DNA of 64,000 nt. It comes from Collimonas silvisoli (lineage in GTDB: Bacteria; Pseudomonadota; Gammaproteobacteria; Burkholderiales; Burkholderiaceae_D). The stretch spans positions 1 through 64,000 of the forward strand of contig NZ_JAGQEG010000012.1 of NCBI RefSeq assembly GCF_018305005.1, in the 5' to 3' direction. Under the pieces are notes generated by a model. That model was not told where the DNA came from. It ran no database searches and was given only the letters and a program-made list of their open reading frames with translations. This document shows positions 16,848 through 25,241 of the stretch, one piece after another (position 1 is the first letter of the stretch; the number at the start of each line of letters is the position of its first letter). The position numbers and the translations under genes were made by a program.

Positions 16848-18200
16848 TCAGACGACCAGGTTGAGCAACATGATGAGGATGATGGCGACAATCGAAATGA
16901 TGGTCTCCATCACGGTCCAGGTCTTGAAAGTTTCGCCGACGCTCATGTTGAAATATTCCTTGACCAGCCAGAATCCAGCATCGTTCACGTGCGACAAGAT
17001 CAGCGATCCGGCGCCGGTGGCCAGCACCAGCAGTTCACGATTGGTGCCGGGGATCAAGGCCGCCAGCGGCGCCACGATGCCGGCGCCGGTAATCGTCGCC
17101 ACGGTCGCCGAACCGGTCGCCACACGGATCACGCCGGCCACAAACCAGGCCAGCAGCAAAGGCGAGATCTGCGCATGCACCGCCAGTTGACCGATTGCAG
17201 TACCGACACCGCTGTTGACCAGCATCTGCTTGAAGCCGCCGCCGGCGCCGATGATCAGCACAATCGCCGCAGTGGGCGCCAGGCTCTGATCGACAAACTT
17301 CAAAACCTGTTGACGCGTGAAACCGCGCGCCAGCCCAAACGTGTACAGCGACAGCAGCAGCGCTGCCAGCAAAGCCACGATCGGATTGCCGATGAAATCC
17401 ATCAGGTTGCGCATGCCGCTGCCTTCAGGCAGTGCAACGTCGACAAAGGTTTTCAGCAGCATCAGGAACACTGGCAGCAGGACTGTCAGCAGCGTAATGC
17501 CGAAGCTCGGCAGGTTTTTTGTTTCCGGCTCGCGCGCCAATTGCGCCATCAATGCATCGGACGCCTTGACATCCACATACTTGGAAATGAAAGCGCCGAA
17601 CATGGGGCCGGCGACAATCACCGTCGGCAAGCCGACCAGCAGGCCGTAGAAAATGGTCTTGCCGATATCCGCACCGAACACGCCGATCGCCAGCAACGGT
17701 CCCGGATGCGGCGGCACCAGGCCGTGCATCACCGACAGGCTGGCCAGCATCGGCATGCCGATCTTGAACAGCGGCATGCCAGAACGGCGGGAGACGATAA
17801 ACACCAGCGGGATCAGCAGCACGAAGCCGATTTCGAAGAACAGCGGAATGCCGACCAGGAAGGCGCCTATCATCATCGCCCAGTGCACGCGCTCCCTGCC
17901 GAAGGCGCGCACCAGCGTTTGCGCGATCTGGTCGGCGCCGCCCGACTCCGCCATCATCTTGCCGAGCATGGTGCCCAGGCCCAAGACGATGCCGACAAAA
18001 CCGAGCACGCCGCCGAAACCGTCCTGGAAAGATTTGACGATCTTGGGCAAAGGCATGCCCGAGATCAGGCCGAGAAAGCCGGAAGTGATGATCAGTGCAA
18101 TGAAGGGGTGGATGCGAAAACGCGTGATCATGATGATCAGCGCAAAAATCGCGAGAAATGCATTCAACAGCAATGTTGCATCGTTACTCAAACCCAGCAT
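16848..18200 (-). CDS. gntP: Gluconate:H+ symporter, GntP family
   Basis: A 450-residue membrane protein with about 12-14 hydrophobic segments. Family stretches include FRIHPFIALIITSGFLGLISGMPL, VGIVLGLGTMLGKMMAESGGADQIA, LVPPHPGPLLAIG and SHVNDAGFWLVKEYFNMSVGETFKTWT, the last two being highly typical of GntP gluconate permeases. The ATG at 18200 has GGAG 8 bases upstream; the frame runs further 5' but without membrane or family sequence. As first gene of the operon it brings gluconate (or idonate) into the cytoplasm. LacI-type operators lie about 135-175 bases upstream. Confidence 0.93.
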   Translation of the reverse strand: MLGLSNDATLLLNAFLAIFALIIMITRFRIHPFIALIITSGFLGLISGMPLPKIVKSFQDGFGGVLGFVGIVLGLGTMLGKMMAESGGADQIAQTLVRAFGRERVHWAMMIGAFLVGIPLFFEIGFVLLIPLVFIVSRRSGMPLFKIGMPMLASLSVMHGLVPPHPGPLLAIGVFGADIGKTIFYGLLVGLPTVIVAGPMFGAFISKYVDVKASDALMAQLAREPETKNLPSFGITLLTVLLPVFLMLLKTFVDVALPEGSGMRNLMDFIGNPIVALLAALLLSLYTFGLARGFTRQQVLKFVDQSLAPTAAIVLIIGAGGGFKQMLVNSGVGTAIGQLAVHAQISPLLLAWFVAGVIRVATGSATVATITGAGIVAPLAALIPGTNRELLVLATGAGSLILSHVNDAGFWLVKEYFNMSVGETFKTWTVMETIISIVAIILIMLLNLVV

Positions 18201-18333
18201 GAGGTTGTCTCCAAAGTTGATAGGCACGCAAGCTGCTGGCCGCCAATCGCGGCGTATCCGGCACATCGCGTTCACCATCTTGTGTAGTGTTTTCAGAACA
18301 TGTAATGCAACGCCTGGACCGACCTGAATTTAA

Positions 18334-18349
18334 ATGTTAGCGTTAACAT
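18334..18349. promoter_or_regulatory. LacI/GntR-type operator candidate upstream of gntP (site 1)
   Basis: ATGTTAGCGTTAACAT has 6-bp arms ATGTTA/TAACAT around a central CG, like the ATGTTACC-GGTAACAT boxes recalled for E. coli GntR and IdnR. The probable regulator is the LacI-family gene at 22404, now about 4 kb away beyond an inserted cassette. Confidence 0.65.
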
Positions 18350-18357
18350 CGGCTGCG

Positions 18358-18373
18358 ATGATAACGCTACCAA
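18358..18373. promoter_or_regulatory. LacI/GntR-type operator candidate upstream of gntP (site 2)
   Basis: ATGATAACGCTACCAA is a weaker, inverted relative of site 1 (TTAACGCTAA against ATAACGCTAC). Its centre is 24 bases from that of site 1, about two helical turns, so two dimers could bind one DNA face. Confidence 0.5.
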
Positions 18374-18835
18374 AATTTATATGTCAAATCATTTTGAGGC
18401 GGCGCGTGATAAGTGAAGTGGTTTTAGCGAGATAAATTACTTCTCAAAAAATTACACCACGCAAAATTTAATGACACTTAGAAATCCACGTCCTAAGGAC
18501 ATGGTCATCGCCTAATAGGCTTTGCCTGTTAGAGCGAGATACCCCCGCCGCTGTTGTGTCTCCATCACGCGCATCATCTTCTTTACATCCCGTACGCTCA
18601 TATTCGTGGCTTGCTGAATCTGCCACTTGATATGCTAGCCGCCTTCTAGATTAAACGTCCATGTGAGATGCACTATTACCCTTGCACCTAGTGTGCCGTC
18701 GTGAGCGAGGCTTGCTGCGCTACCACCAAACATTCTTGCAGGCAACGGCGTTTGTAACTGTGTTCAACCGAGTGTATTTGTGTGGCATCATGTTGAACAG
18801 GCAATATTTCAAACCTATCAACAGCGCGGGGCGAC
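18374..18835. other. AT-rich left junction of the T6SS cassette
   Basis: This stretch between the gluconate operators and the DUF4123 gene has clearly lower GC than its left flank. It contains a short coding-like remnant (18512-18634) but no intact gene, no VgrG or PAAR sequence, and no inverted repeats marking an insertion sequence that I can see. Confidence 0.5.
18512..18634 (-). pseudogene. Possible gene remnant of about 40 codons, identity unknown
   Basis: The reverse strand reads HIKWQIQQATNMSVRDVKK followed by MMRVMETQQRRGYLALTGKAY and a stop, directly preceded by a TAG in frame. The composition looks protein-like (amphipathic, charged, no low-complexity) but there is no ribosome site and I do not recognise the family. 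It may be the tail of a gene lost when the cassette was inserted, or chance. Confidence 0.25.
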
Positions 18836-19603
18836 ATGGAAGACAAGACATATTTTTTACTTGATGGCGCAATGATAAACGGCATCAAGGAATTTTTACC
18901 CCAGCCGCCTCAACCTTTCTCCTGGATGCGTCAACTCGTAAAAGATGAAGACCCTGGCGGCCTGTATGGACCGGTTCTCATCGATGCGCAAGCTGCGGAC
19001 GATCTTGGAGAACTGGAAATTGCCTATCGGCTATGCCGGGCCAATTTTACGCGGCTACACCTGTCTTACATTTTTACGCCTCTCAACATAGAGGAATTGG
19101 TCGCGCATTTCCGTCAATTTATTATGGTATGGCTGGAGGACCGGACTACGCTGATGCTGCGTTTTGCGGATTGTCGTTGTCTTCCGGCCTTTTCGAGAGT
19201 TCTTTCCCCTGGCCAATGGCGTAGTTTTATGGAGCCCATATCCAGATGGGAGTATTACACCCGGACTGGCGAACGCCAGGCACTGCCTCCAGCAGACAAA
19301 ACAGTGGAACCTGTGCCTGCAGCGTGGGTGATTACCCTCGATCAAACTGAGGCATTTATGGATGAGAATGAGCCGGACATCTTGCTCAATAACTTGGGTT
19401 ACTCGATGGAAGACATGCGAGGCAATCTGCAAGCCTATTGGGACACCGCAAAGCAGTGCGTCACCTATTGGCAGAAAAATGACACTGGCAATCGGAACGT
19501 ACTCCAGGCTTTTGCGCGCAAAGTATTTGAGAAGCGCGGCGAAAATCTGCACGAATGGGGAACCTATTTCGCCGCCGCCCAGGCTGAATATGGCAGAACG
19601 TAA
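18836..19603 (+). CDS. DUF4123 protein, probable T6SS effector adaptor (Tap/TEC type)
   Basis: A 255-residue protein with the DUF4123 pattern: an N-terminal YFLLDGAMI strand, YGPVLIDAQAADDLGELE, then LMLRFADCRCLPAFSRVLSPGQWRSFMEPISRWEYYTRTGE. This matches the family's block of a leucine-rich strand, RF-D-R, and a QW-F-GPI-W-Y-R-G run. DUF4123 proteins load effectors onto VgrG spikes and are normally encoded beside vgrG and the effector. Here it is the first gene of a three-gene unit with a lipoprotein and a Tle1-type lipase, but no vgrG is present in the window. The ribosome site is weak. Base composition is more AT-rich than the flanks. Confidence 0.85.
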   Translation: MEDKTYFLLDGAMINGIKEFLPQPPQPFSWMRQLVKDEDPGGLYGPVLIDAQAADDLGELEIAYRLCRANFTRLHLSYIFTPLNIEELVAHFRQFIMVWLEDRTTLMLRFADCRCLPAFSRVLSPGQWRSFMEPISRWEYYTRTGERQALPPADKTVEPVPAAWVITLDQTEAFMDENEPDILLNNLGYSMEDMRGNLQAYWDTAKQCVTYWQKNDTGNRNVLQAFARKVFEKRGENLHEWGTYFAAAQAEYGRT

Positions 19604-19632
19604 TACATCAATTTATCCAGGAGCCTCTACGT

Positions 19633-20163
19633 ATGCCAATTTTCTTTAAAAACTATCTGCGACAAGTTGCGCTGTGCGTTGTGGCAGCATTGGCCCTTGC
19701 TGGTTGCGCCGGCAACGGTGGCGACTTGTCCCCGGCCGGCAGCACCGCCACAACTGTCACTATCGTAAGCCATTATGGCAGAGGCATCGGAATTCCAGAG
19801 GCATATCTGGACGGTGGTTACGTTGGATCAGTAGGTGGCTGGGGACAAGGAGGCGGTAACTGTTGTGTTTCTTTGCGGTCAACCGGAAATCAGCCAATGA
19901 TGGTGACCGTGAAATGGAAAACGTACCGGAGCAATGTCGATGAAGAACGCTGGCATGAAGAGACTGTGCCGGTACATTTTGCAGAAAACAAAGTAGGGTC
20001 TTTAGCTGTTCACTTTTTGCCTGGACATAAAGTTGAAGTTTGGTCGTCCGCAAAATACTACCCAAGCAGTACGGTATATCCAGGCCCCAAATATCCGTAT
20101 AAGCCAGCGCCAGAGTATGCTCCCTTAGCCGACGAAAAACCAAATCCAACAAAGGTGAAATGA
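19633..20163 (+). CDS. DUF3304-like lipoprotein, probable immunity protein to the lipase
   Basis: A 176-residue lipoprotein: signal sequence with lipobox LAGC (Cys25), then a small beta-rich domain. The domain contains VTIVSHYGRGIG, GSVGGWGQGGGNCCVSL and MVTVKWKTYRSN, resembling DUF3304 proteins. DUF3304 and Tli-type lipoproteins sit beside T6SS phospholipases and block them in the periplasm. Its stop overlaps the start of the lipase gene by four bases (ATGA), the immunity-effector coupling expected if it protects the producer. The last 35 residues are Pro/Tyr-rich. Function is inferred from domain style and position. Confidence 0.75.
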   Translation: MPIFFKNYLRQVALCVVAALALAGCAGNGGDLSPAGSTATTVTIVSHYGRGIGIPEAYLDGGYVGSVGGWGQGGGNCCVSLRSTGNQPMMVTVKWKTYRSNVDEERWHEETVPVHFAENKVGSLAVHFLPGHKVEVWSSAKYYPSSTVYPGPKYPYKPAPEYAPLADEKPNPTKVK

Positions 20164-21926
20164 TGCAGAAATTTCCAACCAGCTTTCTTGATGCACCGAA
20201 GGTATTTTGTCCACCGCAGATACCAAGTGGCCCGAGCTACGACTGCAAATTCATGTTGAATATTGGCGTCTTCTTTGACGGCACGCATAACAATGTATAC
20301 GAAGACAAAAATAAAAATGGCCGTGTCGATGGCCAGAGTAACGTCGCGCGACTGAGTGAGCTATACCGCGATGAGCCAGATCAGGGTTATTTTCGACATT
20401 ACATCCAAGGTGTCGGCACGCCATTCCCTGAGATTGGTGAAAAGGCAGAATCGACTTTTGGTAGCGCATTCGCTGCGGGTGGTGAGGCTCGGATTATCTG
20501 GGGTCTATTGCAGGTGTTGAATTCCATGCACTCATTTGTAAATAATGGTGCCCTGATGTTCGAGGTCGATGAAATGGCACTGCTCGCCAGCAGTCGGCCC
20601 GACTCTATTCGGGATTTTGCTACCAAGGATAATGAACTGTTCGATCAAATACGGCAAAAAACCGGTACACGACTGCGCTTTGGATTGAATGGCAACTGGC
20701 AAAACACACGGCATACCTTCCTGATGCACTGCTACGGCAAACTCAGCATGCAACTGAACGACAAGAGGACCGTGCCAGGTATTACTGGGGTCTACCTTGA
20801 TGTGTTCGGATTTTCTCGCGGCGCGGCACAGGCACGCGTGTTTTGTAACTGGCTGCATCAATCGCTGCTGCTCGACGGTAAGCTTTGCGGCGTGCCAGCC
20901 TATGTCCGATTTTTGGGCCTCTTCGACACCGTCTCTTCTGTTGGCTGGAACCAGACAGGACACGTATCGTGGGCCAGTGCGGCAGACTTGCGCATTCATC
21001 CAGACATTAAAAACTGCCTGCATTACGTTGCGCTCCATGAATTCCGAAACAATTTCCCGCTGGATAGCGTATGCGTCAATGGTGATCTGCCGGATAACTG
21101 CTGTGAACAGATTGCGCCTGGCGCGCATAGCGATGTCGGCGGCGGTTATGAGCCGGGAGAACAAGGCAAAGGCGTGTGCTTGGTCACGCCGGACCCCTAC
21201 TATCCAGACGATAAGCGGGCGCAGAAGGACAATAGCTATAAATTGTCGCAATTGACGCTCAATCGGATGTTGGAGGCGGCCAAGAAAGCGAGAGAGAATC
21301 ACCCCGCCGACAATGGCGCACCATGGCTGGACCTGAATACCAAAAATCCCAGAAAATTGCAGGATTTAACGGACAGACAGTTAATATCGCAATTTGCCTG
21401 TCATCCCTCTGTACTCAATATGGTCGATGGCTATTTTAAAAAATGTGACATCGCACCTTGCGCCGTTGAATTGGCTTTGCAGAAACACGTCAAGCTGTAT
21501 CTTGGCTGGCGGTATCTCGTCAACCAAAGTAAAGAAGGATTTAATGATCTTGACAGCTTGCGCTGGGCGCAAAGGACTGACACCAAAGTCCGCGTTGGCT
21601 ATTATCTGGATGGCCAGAAAATATTTGCGGCGCAAATCAAAACCCGGGGTGTTGGTGGCGGGTATCACAGCAAAGCCCAAGAGATTTACGAGGAAATCAA
21701 GTCCACAGAGCCATCCTGGTTCATGAACAAGTTCTTCGATGGATATGTTCACGATTCCTACGCAGGGTTTATCTCGCAATTCAAGGATGGACTCGTTGGA
21801 CAACTCACTGGGGCAGCCGCTCACATCATCGCGGAGCCAAGAAGATATTTGAGCTACCGCTATATGTATTCGGGAGATGAGACGCGTCTAAATACGATGG
21901 CTGACCAAAATCAACGATTAGCTTGA
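20160..21926 (+). CDS. Tle1-type T6SS phospholipase effector (DUF2235)
   Basis: A 588-residue alpha/beta hydrolase of the DUF2235 family. The N-terminal strand NIGVFFDGTHNN (about residues 34-45) and the nucleophile elbow DVFGFSRGAA (Ser219) are diagnostic. Likely triad partners are Asp325 in GAHSDVGGGY and His531 in GYVHDSYAGF, the arrangement of Tle1 phospholipases A1/A2 that attack bacterial membrane phospholipids after delivery by the type VI system. There is no signal peptide, as expected for a T6SS cargo, and no PAAR or VgrG domain. Its start overlaps the lipoprotein stop. The order adaptor-immunity-effector is a complete module except for the spike protein. Phospholipase activity is inferred from motifs. 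Confidence 0.88.
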   Translation: MMQKFPTSFLDAPKVFCPPQIPSGPSYDCKFMLNIGVFFDGTHNNVYEDKNKNGRVDGQSNVARLSELYRDEPDQGYFRHYIQGVGTPFPEIGEKAESTFGSAFAAGGEARIIWGLLQVLNSMHSFVNNGALMFEVDEMALLASSRPDSIRDFATKDNELFDQIRQKTGTRLRFGLNGNWQNTRHTFLMHCYGKLSMQLNDKRTVPGITGVYLDVFGFSRGAAQARVFCNWLHQSLLLDGKLCGVPAYVRFLGLFDTVSSVGWNQTGHVSWASAADLRIHPDIKNCLHYVALHEFRNNFPLDSVCVNGDLPDNCCEQIAPGAHSDVGGGYEPGEQGKGVCLVTPDPYYPDDKRAQKDNSYKLSQLTLNRMLEAAKKARENHPADNGAPWLDLNTKNPRKLQDLTDRQLISQFACHPSVLNMVDGYFKKCDIAPCAVELALQKHVKLYLGWRYLVNQSKEGFNDLDSLRWAQRTDTKVRVGYYLDGQKIFAAQIKTRGVGGGYHSKAQEIYEEIKSTEPSWFMNKFFDGYVHDSYAGFISQFKDGLVGQLTGAAAHIIAEPRRYLSYRYMYSGDETRLNTMADQNQRLA

Positions 21927-21937
21927 GGCTCTGATTG

Positions 21938-21966
21938 ATCGCCGCAATTCCCACAATTGCGGTGAT
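21938..21966 (+). terminator. Terminator-like hairpin after the lipase gene
   Basis: CCGCAATT (21942-21949) pairs with AATTGCGG (21955-21962) around CCCAC, and the stem extends outward by about four pairs including a G-T. No clear T-run follows. It lies 11 bases after the lipase stop and probably ends the cassette transcript. Confidence 0.6.
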
Positions 21967-22403
21967 TCACTGTCTATATTATTGCTCGCTAGACGTCGGT
22001 TCTGGTTGAGGCGTTGACCGCATTCGTTTTCTGGGTTGCCCACGTTTTCTAAAGACATGATATGCCCAACTAATTCACATGCTACGGTAGCGAATGGTGT
22101 ACTCAAGTGTCCTTATATATAAAAACAGCTAGCTTCAATTTCTGTAACTCTTTTACTAAATTTCCCAATTGGTGGAGCCCTTTCCCGCAACGTCCCCATT
22201 GTTTATCTCAGAAATCACACTTCATTCATCTCATTCCCCCTCATCATTTCCATGAATATCGTGCGATCTATAATTTCAAATTAACAACAAATTGGAAGAG
22301 ATGACGCGGCGCTGGCCGCCGCCACTGCAGCCACTGCAACGAATCGGCTAAGCGTCGCTATGTGAGAGTATGATGATGGCAAAATTGATATCCTCAGCCA
22401 ATC
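21967..22403. other. AT-rich right junction of the T6SS cassette; no gene seen
   Basis: About 440 bases between the lipase terminator and the LacI-type regulator. It is T/C-rich and low in GC until about 22300, where composition returns to that of the chromosome. Short open frames on both strands lack ribosome sites and recognisable similarity. I find no operator like those upstream of gntP here. Confidence 0.5.
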
Positions 22404-23459
22404 ATGAGCAAGCCAGTCGTCGAAAAAAGAACAGTCGAATCAACTCCAGCCAAAGGCAGCCGCACCACAGGCCGCGCTACCATCATCGACGTCGCCAAGC
22501 AGGCCAAGGTCAGTGCAATGACCGTCTCGCGGGCGCTGAAAACACCGGAACTGGTACAGCAGGAAGCGCGCGACCGTATCGCCGCTGCCATCAGCCTGCT
22601 TGGCTACGTGCCCAGCCAGGCCGCCAGCACGCTGGCGTCGGCGCGCTCCAAGGTGATCGGCGTGCTGGTGCCGTCGCTGACCAATGCCGTCTTCATCGAA
22701 ACCTTGAGCGGGATCCGCGATTATCTGTCGCAGGCCGGCTATCAGTTCCTGATCGGCGAGACCGGTTATTCGAAAACCAAGGAAAGCCAGCTGATCTCCA
22801 CCTACATGACGCATGCGCCAGACGGTTTCCTGCTATCCAGCGTGGGCCAGCACGAAATCCTGAAGCAGCAGCCGGCCACCAGCCGCATCCCCGCCGTACG
22901 CATGTTCGACCTGGGCAAGAGCAATAGCGAAATGACTGTCGGCTTTTCGCAGACCAAAGCCGGTTATGCGGTAGCGCGGCACTTGATCGAACGCGGCTAT
23001 CGGCGCCCCGCTTTCCTGGCGGCGCAACTCGATCCGCGCATGATGAAACGCCGCGAAGGATTCCGCAAAGGCTTGCTGGAAGCGGGACTGGTCCCGAATG
23101 TGGAAGCGCTGCTGTCGACCCCGACCACGGTCAACATGGGTGCGCAATTGCTGAGCCGCATCCTGGAATCGAATCCGGATTGCGACGCCGTTTTTTGCTG
23201 TAACGACGATCTGGCGCTGGGTGCGCTGTTCGAATGCCAGCGGCGCGGCATCAAGGTGCCCCAGCAGATGGCGATAGCCGGCTTCAACGATCTGTCGTGG
23301 GCCGCCTGCGCGACACCCTCGATCACCACCATCGTCACACCGCGCTATGACATCGGCTACAAGGCGGCGGAATTGCTGATACGCCGGCTCAAAGGCGAAA
23401 CCATAGAAAAAACCCGGCTCGATCTCGGCTTCCAGCTGGCGGTGCGCGAAAGCACTTAG
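22404..23459 (+). CDS. LacI-family transcriptional regulator, probable gluconate-operon repressor
   Basis: A 351-residue repressor. The helix-turn-helix ATIIDVAKQAKVSAMTVSRALKTPELV lies at about residues 25-51, followed by the hinge helix GYVPSQAASTLASARS and a periplasmic-binding-like ligand domain (IGVLVPSLTNAVFIETL, then FCCNDDLALGALFECQRRGIKVPQQMAIAGFND). The sequence style matches GntR-type LacI regulators of gluconate genes. The operators upstream of gntP have the central-CG symmetry this family binds. It is oriented away from the gluconate operon; originally it probably faced it divergently before the AT-rich cassette came between them. The extended basic N-terminus is not typical but the ATG is the only good start. 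Confidence 0.88.
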   Translation: MSKPVVEKRTVESTPAKGSRTTGRATIIDVAKQAKVSAMTVSRALKTPELVQQEARDRIAAAISLLGYVPSQAASTLASARSKVIGVLVPSLTNAVFIETLSGIRDYLSQAGYQFLIGETGYSKTKESQLISTYMTHAPDGFLLSSVGQHEILKQQPATSRIPAVRMFDLGKSNSEMTVGFSQTKAGYAVARHLIERGYRRPAFLAAQLDPRMMKRREGFRKGLLEAGLVPNVEALLSTPTTVNMGAQLLSRILESNPDCDAVFCCNDDLALGALFECQRRGIKVPQQMAIAGFNDLSWAACATPSITTIVTPRYDIGYKAAELLIRRLKGETIEKTRLDLGFQLAVREST

Positions 23460-23550
23460 CGTTTGTATGGACCTTGCCGGCTTTGATGATTCTAGGATAG
23501 GCTTGCCGCTTCCCTGCCATTCTTAAAAACAAAGAGAAAGCCCGCTAGCT

Positions 23551-24030
23551 ATGGATATGCCATCTCACCAACTCACAATGACCGTCCTGATGTCGCCTGA
23601 CATGGCCAATTTTTCCGGCAATGTCCATGGCGGCGCCATTCTCAAGTTGCTCGATCAGGTGGCGTATGCCTGCGCCAGCCGCTATGCAGCGCAATACGTG
23701 GTGACTCTAAGCGTAGATCAGGTGACTTTTCGACAACCCATCCATGTAGGTGAACTGGTCAGCTTTCTCGCCAGCGTCAATCATACCGGCACCTCATCGA
23801 TGGAAGTCGGCATCAAGGTTATCGCCGAGGACATCCGGACTCAAGTGGTGCGTCACGTGAACAGCTGCTTTTTCACGATGGTAGCCGTGGACGACGAACG
23901 CCGCCCGATAGCTGTGCCGCCGCTACGCCCGTTCAGCGCCGATGAAAAGCGACGTTTTGAAGGCGCTATCCTGCGCAAGCAGTTGCGCCAGGAACTGGCG
24001 CGCCGCTTTGAACTGGGCAAGCCGACTTGA
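23551..24030 (+). CDS. Hotdog-fold acyl-CoA thioesterase (YciA/BFIT type)
   Basis: A 159-residue hotdog protein. MSPDMANFSGNVHGGAILKLLDQVAYACASRY carries the conserved Asn-x-His-Gly-Gly of the family, with the Asp of LLDQVAY as the likely catalytic acid. VTLSVDQVTFRQPIHVGELVSFLASVNHTGTSSMEVGIKV completes the core strands. The last 40 residues form a charged helical tail. It would hydrolyse acyl-CoA to free acid and CoA; chain length is unknown. It lies alone after the LacI gene and converges on the LysR gene with a 6-base gap. Confidence 0.88.
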   Translation: MDMPSHQLTMTVLMSPDMANFSGNVHGGAILKLLDQVAYACASRYAAQYVVTLSVDQVTFRQPIHVGELVSFLASVNHTGTSSMEVGIKVIAEDIRTQVVRHVNSCFFTMVAVDDERRPIAVPPLRPFSADEKRRFEGAILRKQLRQELARRFELGKPT

Positions 24031-24036
24031 TTGCGA

Positions 24037-25080
24037 TTACCCGCGCGCCGAATCAGGCAAGAGTGCGGCAAGTTCGGTCGAGAAGGCATCGTCGCCTTTA
24101 GGCGCAGCCGTAGTTGCCTCCGCTCGCAGAGTGGCCATCGAATCTGATTCATCAGCGATTCCAAGAGGTGGCAATGTTAAGCTCGGAAAACGTTCGCGCC
24201 CTGCCCGCATCAAACATGCGGCGAAGTACGCCGCCGCAGGAGTTAGCGGTATATCGGCGCGGCGCACCAGGCTGAATTCAGTCTCCAATGCAGGCGTATC
24301 TATCGATACTGCGGTGATCCCCCTGCATTCCGGCAAGGCCAGCAGCGGTTCCGGAAACAGGCTGAGCAGGTCGGTATTGCGTACCAACGCCGCCGCCGCG
24401 CTGTAAGACTCGCACAGCAAAATGCGTTCCGGCGGGGCGACGCCGGTGCCGAAAAAAAGCTGCTGTATCAGGCCGCCATGCCCCTCTTGCAAACGGCTGC
24501 TGAGCACCCATTCCAGTGCAGCCAGCGCCGCCGGAGTGGGATCGGCCAGCAGCGGGTGCCCTACCCGCGCCGCCACCGCATGCGCCGCACGGAAACAACG
24601 TTCGATCACAAAATCGTTACCCAGCGACACGCCGCATTGCACAGTCATGGCGAAATCCAGCGTGCCGTTGCGCACTCCCGGCAACACAATCGGCGCGATT
24701 CCTTCTACCAGACGCAACGACACTTGCCGGTAACGCTGGCGGAAAGTGTTCAGCGCAACCGGCAAGACGGTGAGCGCCACCGCCGGGGTCAGGCCGATGG
24801 CAATGCTACCGCTATCGATACTCTGGGACTGACGCAATTCTTCACGCGCTTGCTGCATTTGCCGGACGATCAGGCGGGCGCGCACCAATAATCGCTGGCC
24901 GTCTTCGGTTAGCTGGACGCCACGCGCCGTGCGAACGACCAAGGCGGCGCCGACATCGTCCTCCAATTCGCGCAACGCTTTAGTCACTGCAGCCTGCGAC
25001 AAAAACAGCGCCCGCGCTGCGGCGCGGATACTGCCGTGTTCGGCGGCGCTGACGAAAGCGCGTAACTGGTGATATTTCAC
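24037..25080 (-). CDS. LysR-family transcriptional regulator
   Basis: A 347-residue LysR protein. Residues 1-60 (MKYHQLRAFVSAAEHGSIRAAARALFLSQAAVTKALRELED) form the winged helix; the effector domain follows with SIAIGLTPAVALTVLPVALNTF. The C-terminal 45 residues are longer than usual and polar. It is divergent from an M20 amidohydrolase and an MFS symporter, with 161 bases between. By family habit it should activate those two genes in response to their substrate. The intergenic region is AT-rich but I do not see a clear T-N11-A box that I would defend. Confidence 0.9.
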   Translation of the reverse strand: MKYHQLRAFVSAAEHGSIRAAARALFLSQAAVTKALRELEDDVGAALVVRTARGVQLTEDGQRLLVRARLIVRQMQQAREELRQSQSIDSGSIAIGLTPAVALTVLPVALNTFRQRYRQVSLRLVEGIAPIVLPGVRNGTLDFAMTVQCGVSLGNDFVIERCFRAAHAVAARVGHPLLADPTPAALAALEWVLSSRLQEGHGGLIQQLFFGTGVAPPERILLCESYSAAAALVRNTDLLSLFPEPLLALPECRGITAVSIDTPALETEFSLVRRADIPLTPAAAYFAACLMRAGRERFPSLTLPPLGIADESDSMATLRAEATTAAPKGDDAFSTELAALLPDSARG

Positions 25081-25241
25081 ACGATCTCCTCACGGCGGGA
25101 TTTCGACTGCCGGCCAAGCTGGCAATGGCAGATGACAACCGCTAGTGTTCACTGTCTGAAAATGTTGTCTTTCGATTATCCTCAGGTCATTCTACTATTG
25201 TCTGGACATAACAGAAAATCCAACAGCCAAAGGAGGCATCC

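Noticed and set aside
16746-18287. Long plus-strand frame (513 codons) opposite gntP
   Set aside because: It is His/Gln/Arg-rich and antisense to a clear GntP permease; such frames arise from GC-rich codon bias.
21918-22304. Two short open frames in the right junction of the T6SS cassette (one on each strand)
   Set aside because: No ribosome sites, no recognisable similarity, and one overlaps the lipase terminator hairpin.
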